64,000 nucleotides of DNA, taken from the NCBI GenBank assembly GCA_003215725.1, contig QCJX01000006.1, positions 1 through 64,000 on the forward strand, in the 5' to 3' direction. Shown here one piece after another: positions 27,431-37,612 of the stretch (positions within the stretch are counted from its first letter, which is position 1; every line of letters starts with the position of its first letter). Source of the stretch: Prochlorococcus sp. AG-409-I11 (GTDB lineage Bacteria; Cyanobacteriota; Cyanobacteriia; PCC-6307; Cyanobiaceae). Under the pieces are notes generated by a model that had not been told where the DNA came from, searched no databases, and worked only from the letters and a program-made list of their open reading frames with translations. The position numbers were made by a program, and so were the translations under genes.

Positions 27431-27783
27431 GACCTCTAATTTTTATCCCGTATATAAAACATAAATGACCATGCAGCATTTATGAACCTTTTTCAAACAC
27501 CTAAAGACCTGGCTGCCATTGAAGGTGTTGATCTGAAGTTACTAAGACGCTCCTAGAAAAAGTAGAGCTAGCGTCTATCAAATATAAACAATCTCAATGT
27601 CCATAGATCAGGCATCCTCATGACGCAAGTACTGCTAAAAGCAAATATCAACAAACACTATTCAGTAAATACCTTTCTCTTTTGAAAAAGGTTTACATGT
27701 TTCTTCAGGCTTATCGAAAAAACCATCTCAGTCCTTTGCACCAATAAGCCATCAATCTCTTCCAATTTCTTCCATTAATCAAT
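27431..27783. other. Divergent promoter region between the antiporter and glgP
   Basis: 353 bases between divergent genes, so it must hold both promoters. A 24-codon ORF (27482-27556) occurs but has no other support. No repeat or RNA gene seen. Confidence 0.4.
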
Positions 27784-30306
27784 ATGAGTAACTCCCAACC
27801 CCTAGACCTGCGACTACCAACTCCAGGGTGTTATGCAGATCCAGAAAGAGCAGGTATTGATGCTGATGCTGTCTTCGATGGAATGACGGAACACTTATTT
27901 TTTACTCTTGGAAAACTTGCAACTACAGCCAGTCTTCACGATCTTTATATGGCACTAAGCTATGCCGTAAGAGACCGCTTAATGACTCGATATTTAGCAA
28001 GTCAAGAAGCAATAAGAGCTAGACCTCAAAAAACAGTTGCGTACCTTTCGGCTGAATTTTTAATTGGCCCACAATTAAACAATAACCTTCTCAATCTTGG
28101 AATACGAAAAGAAGCAGAAGAAGCACTCAAAAGATTTGGGATAGATTCTTTAAGTCAAATCCTTGCAGTTGAAGAAGAACCTGGCTTAGGCAATGGAGGA
28201 CTAGGTCGCCTTGCTGCTTGTTATATGGAATCACTTGCAACTTTACAAGTTCCTGCAATCGGATATGGCATTCGATATGAGTTTGGGATTTTCAATCAAC
28301 TCATTCGTGATGGTTGGCAAGTCGAAGTTACTGATAAATGGCTAAAAGGTGGATGGCCATGGGAACTTCCCCAACCTGATGAAGCATGTCTGGTTGGATT
28401 TGGCGGTTCAACGGAAAACTATAGAGATGACCAAGGGAACTATCGATCGCGTTGGATCGCTTCAGAACATGCCATTGGAGTTCCTCACGATGTACCTGTG
28501 CTTGGTTACAAAGTTAATAGCTGTAACCGATTAAGGCTTTGGCGAGCTGATGCCACTGAAAGTTTTGATTTTTATGCATTCAATATTGGGGATTATTACG
28601 GAGCTGTTGAAGAGAAAGTTGCTTCAGAAACCCTTTCTAAAGTTCTCTATCCAAATGATGGAACAGATGAAGGACGAAGATTACGTCTAAAACAACAACA
28701 CTTCTTTGTAAGTTGCTCTCTACAGGACATGTTAAGGAGCCTAGAAAAAAGAAATATTCCAATTAAAGACTTTTCAAATCATTGGACCGTCCAGCTCAAT
28801 GATACTCATCCAGCAATTGCTGTGGCTGAGCTAATGCGTTTGCTCATAGATAATTATCACCTTCAATGGGATATAGCTTGGCAGATTACTAATCGATCAG
28901 TTGCATATACAAACCACACCTTATTACCTGAAGCTCTTGAAAAATGGGATTTAACACTATTTAAAAGCTTACTACCAAGACATTTAGAGTTAATTTATGA
29001 AATTAATCAAAGATTTCTTCAGCAAGTCCGATTGCGTTACCCAGGCAATGATCTAATTCTGAGGAAATTATCAATTATTGATGAGGAAGGAGGGAAATCT
29101 ATACGAATGGCCCATTTAGCAACTATTGGAGCTCACAATGTTAATGGAGTTGCTGCATTGCACTCAGATTTGATCAAAAGACAACTGATGCCTGAATTTG
29201 CAGAGCTATGGCCTGAAAAATTCACAAACGTCACTAATGGTGTAACTCCCCGTCGTTGGGTTGCTCTAGCAAACCCAGAACTTTCATTACTACTTGACAA
29301 TGAAATTGGTTCGAATTGGGTTACCAACATGGAACTACTTCATAACTTAGAAAAAAAAGAAAATGATTCCAGTTTTCTTCATTTATTTGGAGAAACTAAA
29401 TTATCTGGCAAGAAAAAACTAGCAAATTACATTCATCAACAAAGTGGGATCATAGTTGATCCATATAGTCTATTTGATGTGCAAGTAAAAAGAATACATC
29501 AATACAAAAGACAGCATTTAAATGCTCTGCAAGTTATCACTCAATATTTACGGATTAAAAATGGTACAGCTCAAGGTATTGCCCCTAGAACAGTTATTTT
29601 TGGAGGTAAAGCAGCTCCTGGATACTTTATGGCCAAATTAATAATTAGATTTATAAATGGAATTGCAGAAATGGTTAATGCAGACCCCGATATGGATGGA
29701 CGCTTAAGAGTCATTTTTCTAGCTGACTACAATGTAAAGCTAGGAGAACAAGTTTATCCTGCATCAGATCTATCAGAGCAAATTTCTACTGCAGGCAAAG
29801 AAGCTTCTGGAACTGGAAATATGAAATTTGCTATGAATGGTGCTTTAACAATTGGAACTCTTGATGGAGCAAATATTGAAATTCGAGAGAGAGTTGGAGA
29901 AGAAAACTTTTTTCTGTTCGGTAAAACAGAAACAGAAATAATGCAACTACAGCAAACTGGTTATAATCCACGAAAATATATAGAAGCTTTACCGGAACTT
30001 TCAGAAGCAATAAGATTAGTTGAGCTTGGACATTTTAGTAATGGTGATAATGAACTATTTCGTCCGCTAATAGATAGTCTCACTGGTAAAGATCCTTTTT
30101 TTGTAATGGCAGATTTTGCAGACTATTTACGTGTGCAAGATAATGTAAGTAGAGCTTGGCAAAATCGTGAAGAATGGAATCGAATGTCACTTCTAAATAC
30201 CGCCAGATCTGGATTCTTTTCCTCAGACCGTTCTATTAAAGAATACTGTGACTCTATTTGGAAAGTTAAACCACTACCAGTAGAAATCACTTGCGATGTT
30301 CACTAG
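27784..30306 (+). CDS. glgP: Glycogen phosphorylase
   Basis: 840 aa, the family's usual size. Releases glucose-1-phosphate from stored glycogen with phosphate. Active-site and PLP segments are visible: PGLGNGGLGRLAACYMES near residue 135, VQLNDTHPAIAVAELMRLL near 338, THNVNG-like GAHNVNGVAALHS, KRIHQYKRQHLN, and EASGTGNMKFAMNGALTIGT near 678, which holds the PLP-binding lysine. This mobilises carbon at night in cyanobacteria. It is monocistronic by context. Confidence 0.98.
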   Translation: MSNSQPLDLRLPTPGCYADPERAGIDADAVFDGMTEHLFFTLGKLATTASLHDLYMALSYAVRDRLMTRYLASQEAIRARPQKTVAYLSAEFLIGPQLNNNLLNLGIRKEAEEALKRFGIDSLSQILAVEEEPGLGNGGLGRLAACYMESLATLQVPAIGYGIRYEFGIFNQLIRDGWQVEVTDKWLKGGWPWELPQPDEACLVGFGGSTENYRDDQGNYRSRWIASEHAIGVPHDVPVLGYKVNSCNRLRLWRADATESFDFYAFNIGDYYGAVEEKVASETLSKVLYPNDGTDEGRRLRLKQQHFFVSCSLQDMLRSLEKRNIPIKDFSNHWTVQLNDTHPAIAVAELMRLLIDNYHLQWDIAWQITNRSVAYTNHTLLPEALEKWDLTLFKSLLPRHLELIYEINQRFLQQVRLRYPGNDLILRKLSIIDEEGGKSIRMAHLATIGAHNVNGVAALHSDLIKRQLMPEFAELWPEKFTNVTNGVTPRRWVALANPELSLLLDNEIGSNWVTNMELLHNLEKKENDSSFLHLFGETKLSGKKKLANYIHQQSGIIVDPYSLFDVQVKRIHQYKRQHLNALQVITQYLRIKNGTAQGIAPRTVIFGGKAAPGYFMAKLIIRFINGIAEMVNADPDMDGRLRVIFLADYNVKLGEQVYPASDLSEQISTAGKEASGTGNMKFAMNGALTIGTLDGANIEIRERVGEENFFLFGKTETEIMQLQQTGYNPRKYIEALPELSEAIRLVELGHFSNGDNELFRPLIDSLTGKDPFFVMADFADYLRVQDNVSRAWQNREEWNRMSLLNTARSGFFSSDRSIKEYCDSIWKVKPLPVEITCDVH

Positions 30307-30387
30307 TATACAAATTATTCACTTCTAAGGTTTCAAAAAAGTAACAGCAATTTTAGTAAATTTACTGATTACTAAATCCATAATAAT

Positions 30388-30849
30388 CTAGTTTTTATCT
30401 GGCAAGTCTGGTGTTTGATGCAATAATCGATTCAATCTCAATCTATCTATATTTAATGGATCTGGTGCCAGTTCCCCTGCAAGCTCTCTAAATTTATTCT
30501 CAATAGACTCTGGAACTTTTACATCAAAAATTCTCTCCATAAGAGCTTCAATTGAGTAAAGATGAGCATTAATATTTTCCAGGTCAGCGATGGCTTGATT
30601 AATTGTTATAGATGGATCTTGTTCCTCTGTATCTGCGCTCATACATGCTTTCATTGAATTATCTGAGGTTTTTGAAATATTCTGCTTTTGCAAATCTTCT
30701 AGAACTCTTCCTGCAAGAGTTCTAAAAGATTGCAAGGCCGCCCAATTCAGTTCCTGTTGTTGACGCAAAGTCGGGCGCTCACGAATCAAACGGTCATGTT
30801 CTTGATAGAACCTTTGACAGTCAGGGCATTGACAGGGCTCTTCTGGCAC
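30388..30849 (-). CDS. Hypothetical protein with an N-terminal cysteine cluster
   Basis: 153 aa. Begins EEPCQCPDCQRFYQEH, three cysteines within six residues, which suggests metal binding. The rest is helical and charged, with ESIENKFRELAGELAPDPL near the C-terminus. No membrane segment. Followed upstream by another small gene on the same strand after a 37-base gap. No family recognised. Confidence 0.6.
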   Translation of the reverse strand: MPEEPCQCPDCQRFYQEHDRLIRERPTLRQQQELNWAALQSFRTLAGRVLEDLQKQNISKTSDNSMKACMSADTEEQDPSITINQAIADLENINAHLYSIEALMERIFDVKVPESIENKFRELAGELAPDPLNIDRLRLNRLLHQTPDLPDKN

Positions 30850-30886
30850 AGGAGTCCCTCTAGTTCAAATTCCATCATGCCATCCG

Positions 30887-31216
30887 CTATGCCGCTAATG
30901 GGGGTTCACCTGAAGAAGCGTCTTCTTCATCTTCTAAACCACTGCTTTCTGGAAGAGGAATTTCAATACTTGTAACGACCTGAATAACATCCCTTAACCG
31001 CATTGAATCAGCAAACCAACCCATTGCCTGCTCTGTATCACCTCTTCGTTCAGCATCAGTAGATTGATCCTCATGGGCCTCTGCCAAAAGAGCTAGCCAA
31101 CATAAACATCGAGCTTGAACTACAGACAAGTCCAAGTCAGTTGGTTGACATTTCGCTATTCGCTCGCTCTCCTGTTGCACAAGGAGACGAAGTCGTAAAT
31201 CGTGAAGCTGTGTCAT
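30887..31216 (-). CDS. Small helical hypothetical protein
   Basis: 109 aa. Mostly helical: RLRLLVQQESERIAKC, then QARCLCWLALLAEAHED, with an acidic low-complexity tail (GLEDEEDASSGEP). No known motif. It precedes the cysteine-cluster gene on the same strand, so the pair may be one operon. The start region faces tRNA-Arg, which lies upstream on the same strand. Confidence 0.6.
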   Translation of the reverse strand: MTQLHDLRLRLLVQQESERIAKCQPTDLDLSVVQARCLCWLALLAEAHEDQSTDAERRGDTEQAMGWFADSMRLRDVIQVVTSIEIPLPESSGLEDEEDASSGEPPLAA

Positions 31217-31308
31217 TGAGACTGTTTCACTTCATCTACGCTAGCGAGAGGGTGGCGTATTTGACCACCCCGCTACATATAGGACATAGAAATTTAATGA
31301 TGCATTTA

Positions 31309-31382
<74 letters not shown>

Positions 31383-31419
31383 ACTGGAAGGAATTATGCC
31401 TTCAAGGCATTATGGAATG

Positions 31420-31822
31420 TGAAAGCAGGAGAGGTGATCGCAATTGAGACTTAATGCTTTTAAGTATTTAGCTCTCATTTGAGGAAAGTCCGGGCTCCCC
31501 GATGGTCAAGCTTGCTGGGTAACGCCCAGTGCGGGTGACCGTGAGGATAGTGCCACAGAAACACACCGCCAATGGCTAGATGAAAAGCTCATCTATGCAC
31601 AGGCAAGGGTGCAAAGGTGCGGTAAGAGCGCACCAGCAGTATCGAGAGGTGCTGGCTAGGTAAACCCCGGCTAGGAGCAAGGCTAGGAACAACGGCTGAC
31701 CAATCTTCCCTGTTCCATTGAAATGAGCCGCTAGAGGCTGCCGGTAACGGCCGTCCCAGATAGATGATCACCCACCTACCTTAAGGAAGGTGAACAGAAC
31801 CCGGCTTACGACCTGCTTTCAC
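31420..31822 (+). ncRNA. rnpB: RNase P RNA
   Basis: The universal P4 halves are seen, GAGGAAAGTCCGGGC near 31481 and ACAGAACCCGGCTTACG near 31795. The ends pair (GTGAAAGCAGG at the 5' side, CCTGCTTTCAC at the 3' side), giving about 400 nt. Intermediate segments such as GGGTGCAAAGGTGCGGTAAGAGCGCACC match bacterial type A RNase P in the cyanobacterial form. It forms the catalytic subunit that matures tRNA 5' ends. Exact ends are set from the terminal helix. Confidence 0.95.
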
Positions 31823-31888
31823 ATTTTTAAGTGCTAAAAACGAAAGACTTAATGTGCTTTTTTAATAACACTTTAGACGTTTAATCGC

Positions 31889-32647
31889 ATGCAATCCTAC
31901 AAAAGTAAAATAATTACTCAAGAGCGTAGATGTCATCTAAAACTATTACTTGAAAAAATAACTCTTGATCCGAATCAAATTATCTTGATTACTAAAAAAG
32001 AATCCTTTTATTTGCAAATTCTTAATGAAGCACTGACACATACATCAGCACAAGAATCCATCAATCATGAAAGACTTGAATTTCTTGGAGATGCGGTATT
32101 AAGGTTATCTGCTTCAGAGTTTATTGAAAAGAGCTACCCCTCAATGAGCGTAGGGAATAGGTCGGCATTGAGAGCACAATTAGTCAGTGACAAATGGCTA
32201 ACTAAAGTAGGAAAAGAAATAGAAATAGAAAAGGTATTCATAGTTGGTTCAAAGGCTTTGAAAGATTCATCCGCTCTATCAACACTTCAAGCTGAGGCGA
32301 CTGAAGCATTGATAGGTGCATTATATGAATGTCTAAATGATATAAAAGTAATAGAAAGATGGCTTACCCCTTACTGGGAGAAAGAAAGTTCAAAAGTTTT
32401 AGCAGACCCACATAAACAAAACCCTAAGTCAGCTTTACAAGAATGGAGTCAACGTCAAGGACTTCCAATCCCTATGTATGAACTTGTAGAGATTTCTCAA
32501 GAACATGGCAATCCAAAAAGATTTTTTTGCAAGGTAAAAGTGCAAACCAGACCTCTCGCTGAGGGGTGGGGAGGTTCTCGAAAAGAAGCAGAAAAAGAAG
32601 CTGCAAAGGCTGCTCTTAACAAACTAGATGATCTTGCTTCTAATTAA
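31889..32647 (+). CDS. rnc: Ribonuclease III
   Basis: 252 aa. The catalytic domain has HERLEFLGDAVLRL (the acidic signature) and ATEALIGALYE for the second acidic cluster. A double-stranded RNA-binding domain follows, from NPKSALQEWSQRQGLP to EAEKEAAKAALNKL. RNase III cleaves rRNA precursors and structured RNAs. The ATG at 31889 gives an N-terminal extension before the catalytic core; a later start cannot be excluded. It lies 66 bases after rnpB on the same strand. Confidence 0.95.
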   Translation: MQSYKSKIITQERRCHLKLLLEKITLDPNQIILITKKESFYLQILNEALTHTSAQESINHERLEFLGDAVLRLSASEFIEKSYPSMSVGNRSALRAQLVSDKWLTKVGKEIEIEKVFIVGSKALKDSSALSTLQAEATEALIGALYECLNDIKVIERWLTPYWEKESSKVLADPHKQNPKSALQEWSQRQGLPIPMYELVEISQEHGNPKRFFCKVKVQTRPLAEGWGGSRKEAEKEAAKAALNKLDDLASN

Positions 32648-32709
32648 TAGTTTTAGAATTAAGTTGAAGAACAAAGTTACACTTGGGATTAAAAAATCTT
32701 ACTACTATC

Positions 32710-32895
32710 TTATATAAGAATAAGATCTTTTACAGAAAAAGTCACTAACTTATCCCAGTTTCCACCTTCGAAGAGAACTGCTGCCTTGTCACCACTAATC
32801 CGTTGCACAAATCCCTTATAGCCTTTATATATCGAATAATCGTTATTAACCATGACAGTGGAACCAGGTAGAATTGAATCGCTAGAGTTAGTCAC
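32710..32895 (-). CDS. ndhS: NAD(P)H dehydrogenase (NDH-1) subunit NdhS
   Basis: 61 aa. An SH3-like small protein: ILPGSTVMVNNDYSIYKGY, then GFVQRISGDKAAVLFEGGNWDKLVTF. This matches the family DUF3252/NdhS, the subunit near the ferredoxin-docking site of photosynthetic NDH-1, which takes electrons from ferredoxin in cyclic flow. It is convergent with rnc and divergent from rimM. The assignment rests on length and the GNWDKLVTF block. Confidence 0.82.
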   Translation of the reverse strand: MTNSSDSILPGSTVMVNNDYSIYKGYKGFVQRISGDKAAVLFEGGNWDKLVTFSVKDLILI

Positions 32896-32949
32896 AGATA
32901 CAACACAAAATATTTATAGGTTAATTAGTAATTTATCGACTAGTGCAGC

Positions 32950-33480
32950 ATGATCAACGATTCTCCATGGATTACCGTAGGAAAACTTGTTGCCCCACAA
33001 GGGCTAGATGGAGATATTCGTGTAAATCCAAGTAGTGACTTTCCGGAAAGATTCACAAAAGCTGGAAATCGTTGGATACAAAAAAACAAAGAAGAACCAA
33101 GCAAAATCAGATTATTGAGAGGTCGTCAAGTACCAGGTAAATCTATTTATGTAGTTACTTTTGAAGGCATAACTAACCGTACGTCAGCCAAATCACTAGT
33201 AGGGAACAATTTACTTGTTCCTGCAAGTAACAGGCCCCAATTAGCTAAAGGCGAGTATCACCTTTTAGATCTAATTGGACTAGAGGCTAAATTGAATGCA
33301 GATGGACCTGCTATTGGCAAAGTAATAGACTTAACTCATGGAGGTAATGACTTGTTAGAAATAGAGCTTTTAGAAGGGAGAAAAGTACTGATTCCCTTTG
33401 TTAAAGCTATTGTTCCAGATATACAACTAAAAGAAGGATGGATACTTCTCAACCCTCCTCCTGGCCTACTAGAACTATGA
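32950..33480 (+). CDS. rimM: Ribosome maturation factor RimM
   Basis: 176 aa. The N-terminal barrel begins WITVGKLVAPQGLDGDIRVNP; the PRC-barrel-like C-terminal half contains HLLDLIGLEAKL, GKVIDLTHGGNDLLEIEL and LIPFVKAIVPDIQL. All are RimM blocks. It assists 30S head maturation. The stop is 52 bases before manC on the same strand. Confidence 0.95.
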   Translation: MINDSPWITVGKLVAPQGLDGDIRVNPSSDFPERFTKAGNRWIQKNKEEPSKIRLLRGRQVPGKSIYVVTFEGITNRTSAKSLVGNNLLVPASNRPQLAKGEYHLLDLIGLEAKLNADGPAIGKVIDLTHGGNDLLEIELLEGRKVLIPFVKAIVPDIQLKEGWILLNPPPGLLEL

Positions 33481-33532
33481 AAACTTCAAAAGCAATGTTC
33501 TTGCTATTTCTAATCCAACATTAATAAAGGTA

Positions 33533-35002
33533 GTGTTAACCAATCCTCTCATACCAGTAATTCTTTGCGGTGGCACAGGCACAAGACTTTGGCCATTATC
33601 AAGAGCTAGCTATCCCAAGCAATATTTAGCCCTAAGCAATAATAAAAGCAAAACTTTACTTCAACAAACACAGCAGAGACTTCAGGGAATAAAAGGTCTG
33701 ACTAACCCTTTGTTGATCTGTAATGAAGACCATAGATTCATCGTTGCAGAGCAAATGCGCCAGATAAATATTGATCCAAAAGCAATACTGTTAGAACCAA
33801 TTGGAAGAAATACTGCTCCTGCAATAGCATTGGCAGCACTAAAAGCCACCGAACAAGGTGAAGATCCTCTACTCCTTATTCTTGCTGCTGATCATGAAAT
33901 TCAGGATAAAAATGAATTTCTTCGCGTTGTTGAAGCTGGCTCTAAATATGCTCATGAAGGAAAACTGGTTACTTTTGGAATCGTTCCAACATCTCCTGAA
34001 ACTGGATATGGATATATAGAAGCAATAGAACCTTTAAATAATCAAGAAATGAAGGGGATTGCTATAAATAGATTCGTTGAAAAACCTGATCAAAAGACAG
34101 CAAAGAAATTCTTAACGGATAATCGCTTCACATGGAATAGTGGAATGTTCTTGTTCAAGTCAAGTGCCATTCTAAGTGAGCTTGAAAGACTAGTGCCTGA
34201 AATTGTTAGTTGTTGTCGAGCTGCACTAGAGCAAGCAGTTAATGATTTAGATTTTTTAAGGGTTGAGCAAGAAGCTTTTGCTAAATGTCCAAATATAGCC
34301 ATTGATGTGGCAGTAATGGAGAAAACAAAATTAGGAACAGTGCTTCCTCTAAATGCAGGGTGGAGTGATATAGGAAGTTGGAATGCACTTTGGGATATAA
34401 GTAAAAAAAATGCAGATGGAAATGTAATTCAAGGGAAAGTTATCTCCGAAGAGAGTAAAAATTGTTATTTCCGAAGTGAAAATAGGTTAATTGTTGGTCT
34501 GGGAGTTGAAAATCTTGCAATTATTGAAACTGATGATGCAGTGTTAGTTGCGCATAGAAGTAAAACACAAAATGTAAAAACAATCGTTAAAAAGCTAGAA
34601 GATAGTGGAAATAATGAAGGTAAATCTCATCGAAAAGTATATCGACCATGGGGTAGTTACACAAATATTGTAGAAGGCAAAAGATGGCAAGTTAAAAGAA
34701 TTGAAGTAAAACCTGGCGCAAGTCTTTCACTTCAAATGCATCATCATAGAGCTGAGCATTGGATTGTTGTTAAAGGAACAGCTCAAATAGAAAAAGAAGG
34801 AATTAAAGAATTGCTGGGTGAAAATGAAAGTACTTACATTCCTCTAGGTTGCAAACATAGACTTACAAACCCTGGGAGGATGCCGGTAGAATTAATAGAA
34901 GTACAAAGTGGTTCTTACTTAGGAGAAGATGACATCATTCGTATAGAAGATTGTTACGGGCGAATGAATGAGATGTTGCCTAAAAACACTATTCAACAGT
35001 AA
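33533..35002 (+). CDS. manC: Mannose-1-phosphate guanylyltransferase / mannose-6-phosphate isomerase
   Basis: 489 aa. The N-terminal nucleotidyltransferase has PVILCGGTGTRLWPLSRASYPKQYL and EPIGRNTAPAIALAAL; GTVLPLNAGWSDIGSWNALW follows. The C-terminal cupin has RPWGSYTNIVEG, ASLSLQMHHHRAEHW and PLGCKHRLTNPG, the isomerase site. Together they make GDP-mannose from mannose-6-phosphate for surface sugars. The start is GTG at 33533 with AAAGG five bases upstream. It overlaps the convergent glmS stop by 14 bases. Confidence 0.96.
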   Translation: MLTNPLIPVILCGGTGTRLWPLSRASYPKQYLALSNNKSKTLLQQTQQRLQGIKGLTNPLLICNEDHRFIVAEQMRQINIDPKAILLEPIGRNTAPAIALAALKATEQGEDPLLLILAADHEIQDKNEFLRVVEAGSKYAHEGKLVTFGIVPTSPETGYGYIEAIEPLNNQEMKGIAINRFVEKPDQKTAKKFLTDNRFTWNSGMFLFKSSAILSELERLVPEIVSCCRAALEQAVNDLDFLRVEQEAFAKCPNIAIDVAVMEKTKLGTVLPLNAGWSDIGSWNALWDISKKNADGNVIQGKVISEESKNCYFRSENRLIVGLGVENLAIIETDDAVLVAHRSKTQNVKTIVKKLEDSGNNEGKSHRKVYRPWGSYTNIVEGKRWQVKRIEVKPGASLSLQMHHHRAEHWIVVKGTAQIEKEGIKELLGENESTYIPLGCKHRLTNPGRMPVELIEVQSGSYLGEDDIIRIEDCYGRMNEMLPKNTIQQ

Positions 35003-36893
35003 CACTTTTGGCTAAGTTCCTTGGCTGATCAACATCTAATCCTCTATGTGCAGCAATGTGATAACTAAATAATTGCATCGGAACAACGGTTAATAAAGGA
35101 CTTATTAATTCACTAACTTCTGGTATCGGTAAAAGTGAATCAAAGATCTCATCTCCTTGTAAGTCTGGGGTAACGCCAATTAATTGCGCATCACGCGCTT
35201 TTGCTTCTTGTGAATTACTCAGTACTTTGTCAAAAACTATTCCTGGCACTGCAATTGAAATAACTGGAACTCTCTGATCCAAGAGAGCAATAGGCCCATG
35301 CTTTAACTCTCCTGCAGGGTAACCTTCGGCATGGATATAACTAATTTCCTTAAGTTTTAAAGCTCCCTCAAGAGCAATAGGATAATTAATGCCTCTTCCC
35401 AAAAAAATTACATCTTGGGTTTCAGCAAAAATATGAGCCAATTCTTCAGCCAATTCATCATGCGTATCAACAAGTGAGCGCAAATGGTTCGGAACTGACC
35501 GTAAATCATTACATAAGCTAAGAATTTCTTGTGATGAACGACTTTTACGACGAGCTGCAAAATTAATAGCTAATCCATAAAAAGCAAATAACTGGCCCAG
35601 AAAAGTTTTTGTTGCAGCTACACCAATTTCAATGCCTGCGCCAGTGTCAAGGATATTAGGGATTTGCCTAGCCAAAGAGCTTTCTGTTCTATTGGTAATT
35701 CCTAATAAACGTGGGGCGAATGCAGGGTCTTGATTTGCTTTCCGCCTTTGGGTTTCCATTGCTAGCGCAGCAAGAGTATCAGCCGTCTCTCCAGACTGAG
35801 TTACACCTATAGTCAAAGTATTAGGTGCTAAAGGAGGGGGTGAATAACGAAATTCACTTGCATAAAAAACAGAAGTTGGAATTCCTGCAAATTGCTCTAA
35901 CAAATAAGCCCCTACTAATGCAGCATGTCTACTAGTCCCACAAGCAAGAATTTGAATTTGATCAATGGATTCATAGAAGGAGGAATCAAAAGGTAAAGCG
36001 ACAGGAGCTTCTTCTGGTAATCCAGCAGGTAAATGCCTTGCTACCCATAACTCAGCTATATCAGGCTGTTCATGAATTTCCTTCAACATAAAATGACGAA
36101 AATTGCTCTTATCTGCAAAATATTCGCCCCCGGTTAACAAAGAAGGAGTTCTTTGTTGACGGTCGCCTTGATGGTTATAAAGCTCAATTCCAAGAGGCGT
36201 TAACAAAGCAACTTCACCATCTTCCATTGGCAAAATTGTCTTGGTAAAGCCAGCCAAGGCAGGTGTATCGCTCGCACAAAGAAATTCGCCTTCGCCTAAA
36301 CCAATAACCAAAGGTGCCTGATTCCTTGCTACAACAATGGCATCAGGGGTATCCACCCAAATCACAGCAAGAGCATAAGCACCCTTTAATTGCTTAATAA
36401 CTCTCTGCACAGCCTTCAAAAGGGTTGCTTCATTTGCAGACAGTCCTTCTTCTTGAAGATATCTAAGCTCCCGGGAAATTAAATGAGGTATTACCTCGGT
36501 ATCTGTATCAGAAACAAATTCAACTCCGTCAGTTTCTAACTCTTGTTTAAGCGATCGATAATTTTCAATAATGCCATTTTGAACCACTGCTACACGACTT
36601 AATGAGTCGGTGTGCGGATGTGCATTATGTACTTCAGGCTTACCATGTGTTGCCCATCGAGTATGCCCAATACCTAAATGCCCTGGTGAACCATCCTCTT
36701 CTACTAAAGAAGAAAGGTTTACCAATTTACCTTTGGCTTTCCTACAAGTAAGTAAGCCAGGTTGGTCATTTCCTAAAATTTTTAGTGTGGCTAAGCCTGC
36801 TGAGTCATAGCCACGATATTCAAGCTGTCTAAGGCCACCGAGAAGGAGCGGAGCTGCCTCTCGAGAGCCAATAACAGCAACAATTCCACACAT
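34989..36893 (-). CDS. glmS: Glucosamine-fructose-6-phosphate aminotransferase (isomerising)
   Basis: 634 aa. The catalytic Cys is residue 2 (MCGIVAVIGS), as in class II glutamine amidotransferases. GHTRWATHGKP and QNGIIENYR are glutaminase blocks. Two SIS domains follow, with ACGTSRHAALVGAYLLEQ, TQSGETADTLAAL and LKLKEISYIHAEGYPAGELKHGPIAL, ending QPRNLAKSVTVE. It makes glucosamine-6-phosphate, the first step to UDP-GlcNAc for peptidoglycan. Slightly longer than the E. coli protein. Confidence 0.98.
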   Translation of the reverse strand: MCGIVAVIGSREAAPLLLGGLRQLEYRGYDSAGLATLKILGNDQPGLLTCRKAKGKLVNLSSLVEEDGSPGHLGIGHTRWATHGKPEVHNAHPHTDSLSRVAVVQNGIIENYRSLKQELETDGVEFVSDTDTEVIPHLISRELRYLQEEGLSANEATLLKAVQRVIKQLKGAYALAVIWVDTPDAIVVARNQAPLVIGLGEGEFLCASDTPALAGFTKTILPMEDGEVALLTPLGIELYNHQGDRQQRTPSLLTGGEYFADKSNFRHFMLKEIHEQPDIAELWVARHLPAGLPEEAPVALPFDSSFYESIDQIQILACGTSRHAALVGAYLLEQFAGIPTSVFYASEFRYSPPPLAPNTLTIGVTQSGETADTLAALAMETQRRKANQDPAFAPRLLGITNRTESSLARQIPNILDTGAGIEIGVAATKTFLGQLFAFYGLAINFAARRKSRSSQEILSLCNDLRSVPNHLRSLVDTHDELAEELAHIFAETQDVIFLGRGINYPIALEGALKLKEISYIHAEGYPAGELKHGPIALLDQRVPVISIAVPGIVFDKVLSNSQEAKARDAQLIGVTPDLQGDEIFDSLLPIPEVSELISPLLTVVPMQLFSYHIAAHRGLDVDQPRNLAKSVTVE

Positions 36894-36975
36894 GTATTAG
36901 CCCTAATCTTTGTAGGGCTGAGCTAAATGATTGTGTAAAGAACTTACCCCAAGAAGATTGATCAAGGGGTCAAGC

Positions 36976-37257
<282 letters not shown>

Positions 37258-37363
37258 TCATATTTGTAGGCAGATAAAAAGATTCTGTATTGGGCCTTCA
37301 CTCTTGTTAACTAGCCACCATGAACCATGAGCCCGTAGGATGCGGCCTCAGGTATTCACAGTT

Positions 37364-37606
37364 ATGTCACAGGAAGCGATTCTTGAAAAAGTTCGTTCTA
37401 TCGTTTCAGAACAACTAAGTGTTGAATCTGGCGAAGTAAAGCCGGAATCAAATTTCCAAAATGACCTCGGAGCAGACTCTCTCGACACAGTTGAGCTAGT
37501 CATGGCGCTAGAAGAGGCCTTTGATATTGAAATCCCTGATGAGGCTGCAGAAGGCATTGCTACGGTCGGGGATGCTGTCAAGTACATCGAAGACAAGCAA
37601 GCCTGA
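37364..37606 (+). CDS. acpP: Acyl carrier protein
   Basis: 80 aa from the ATG at 37364; an upstream ATG at 37340 would add eight residues not found in ACPs. The phosphopantetheine serine is in [17 protein letters not shown], the DSL motif. It carries growing acyl chains in fatty acid synthesis. fabF starts 6 bases after its stop, so they form an operon. Confidence 0.98.
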   Translation: MSQEAILEKVRSIVSEQLSVESGEVKPESNFQNDLGADSLDTVELVMALEEAFDIEIPDEAAEGIATVGDAVKYIEDKQA

Positions 37607-37612
37607 GGAAAC

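Noticed and set aside
27482-27556. 24-codon ORF before glgP
   Set aside because: Too short, no ribosome-binding site of note, no neighbour coupling.
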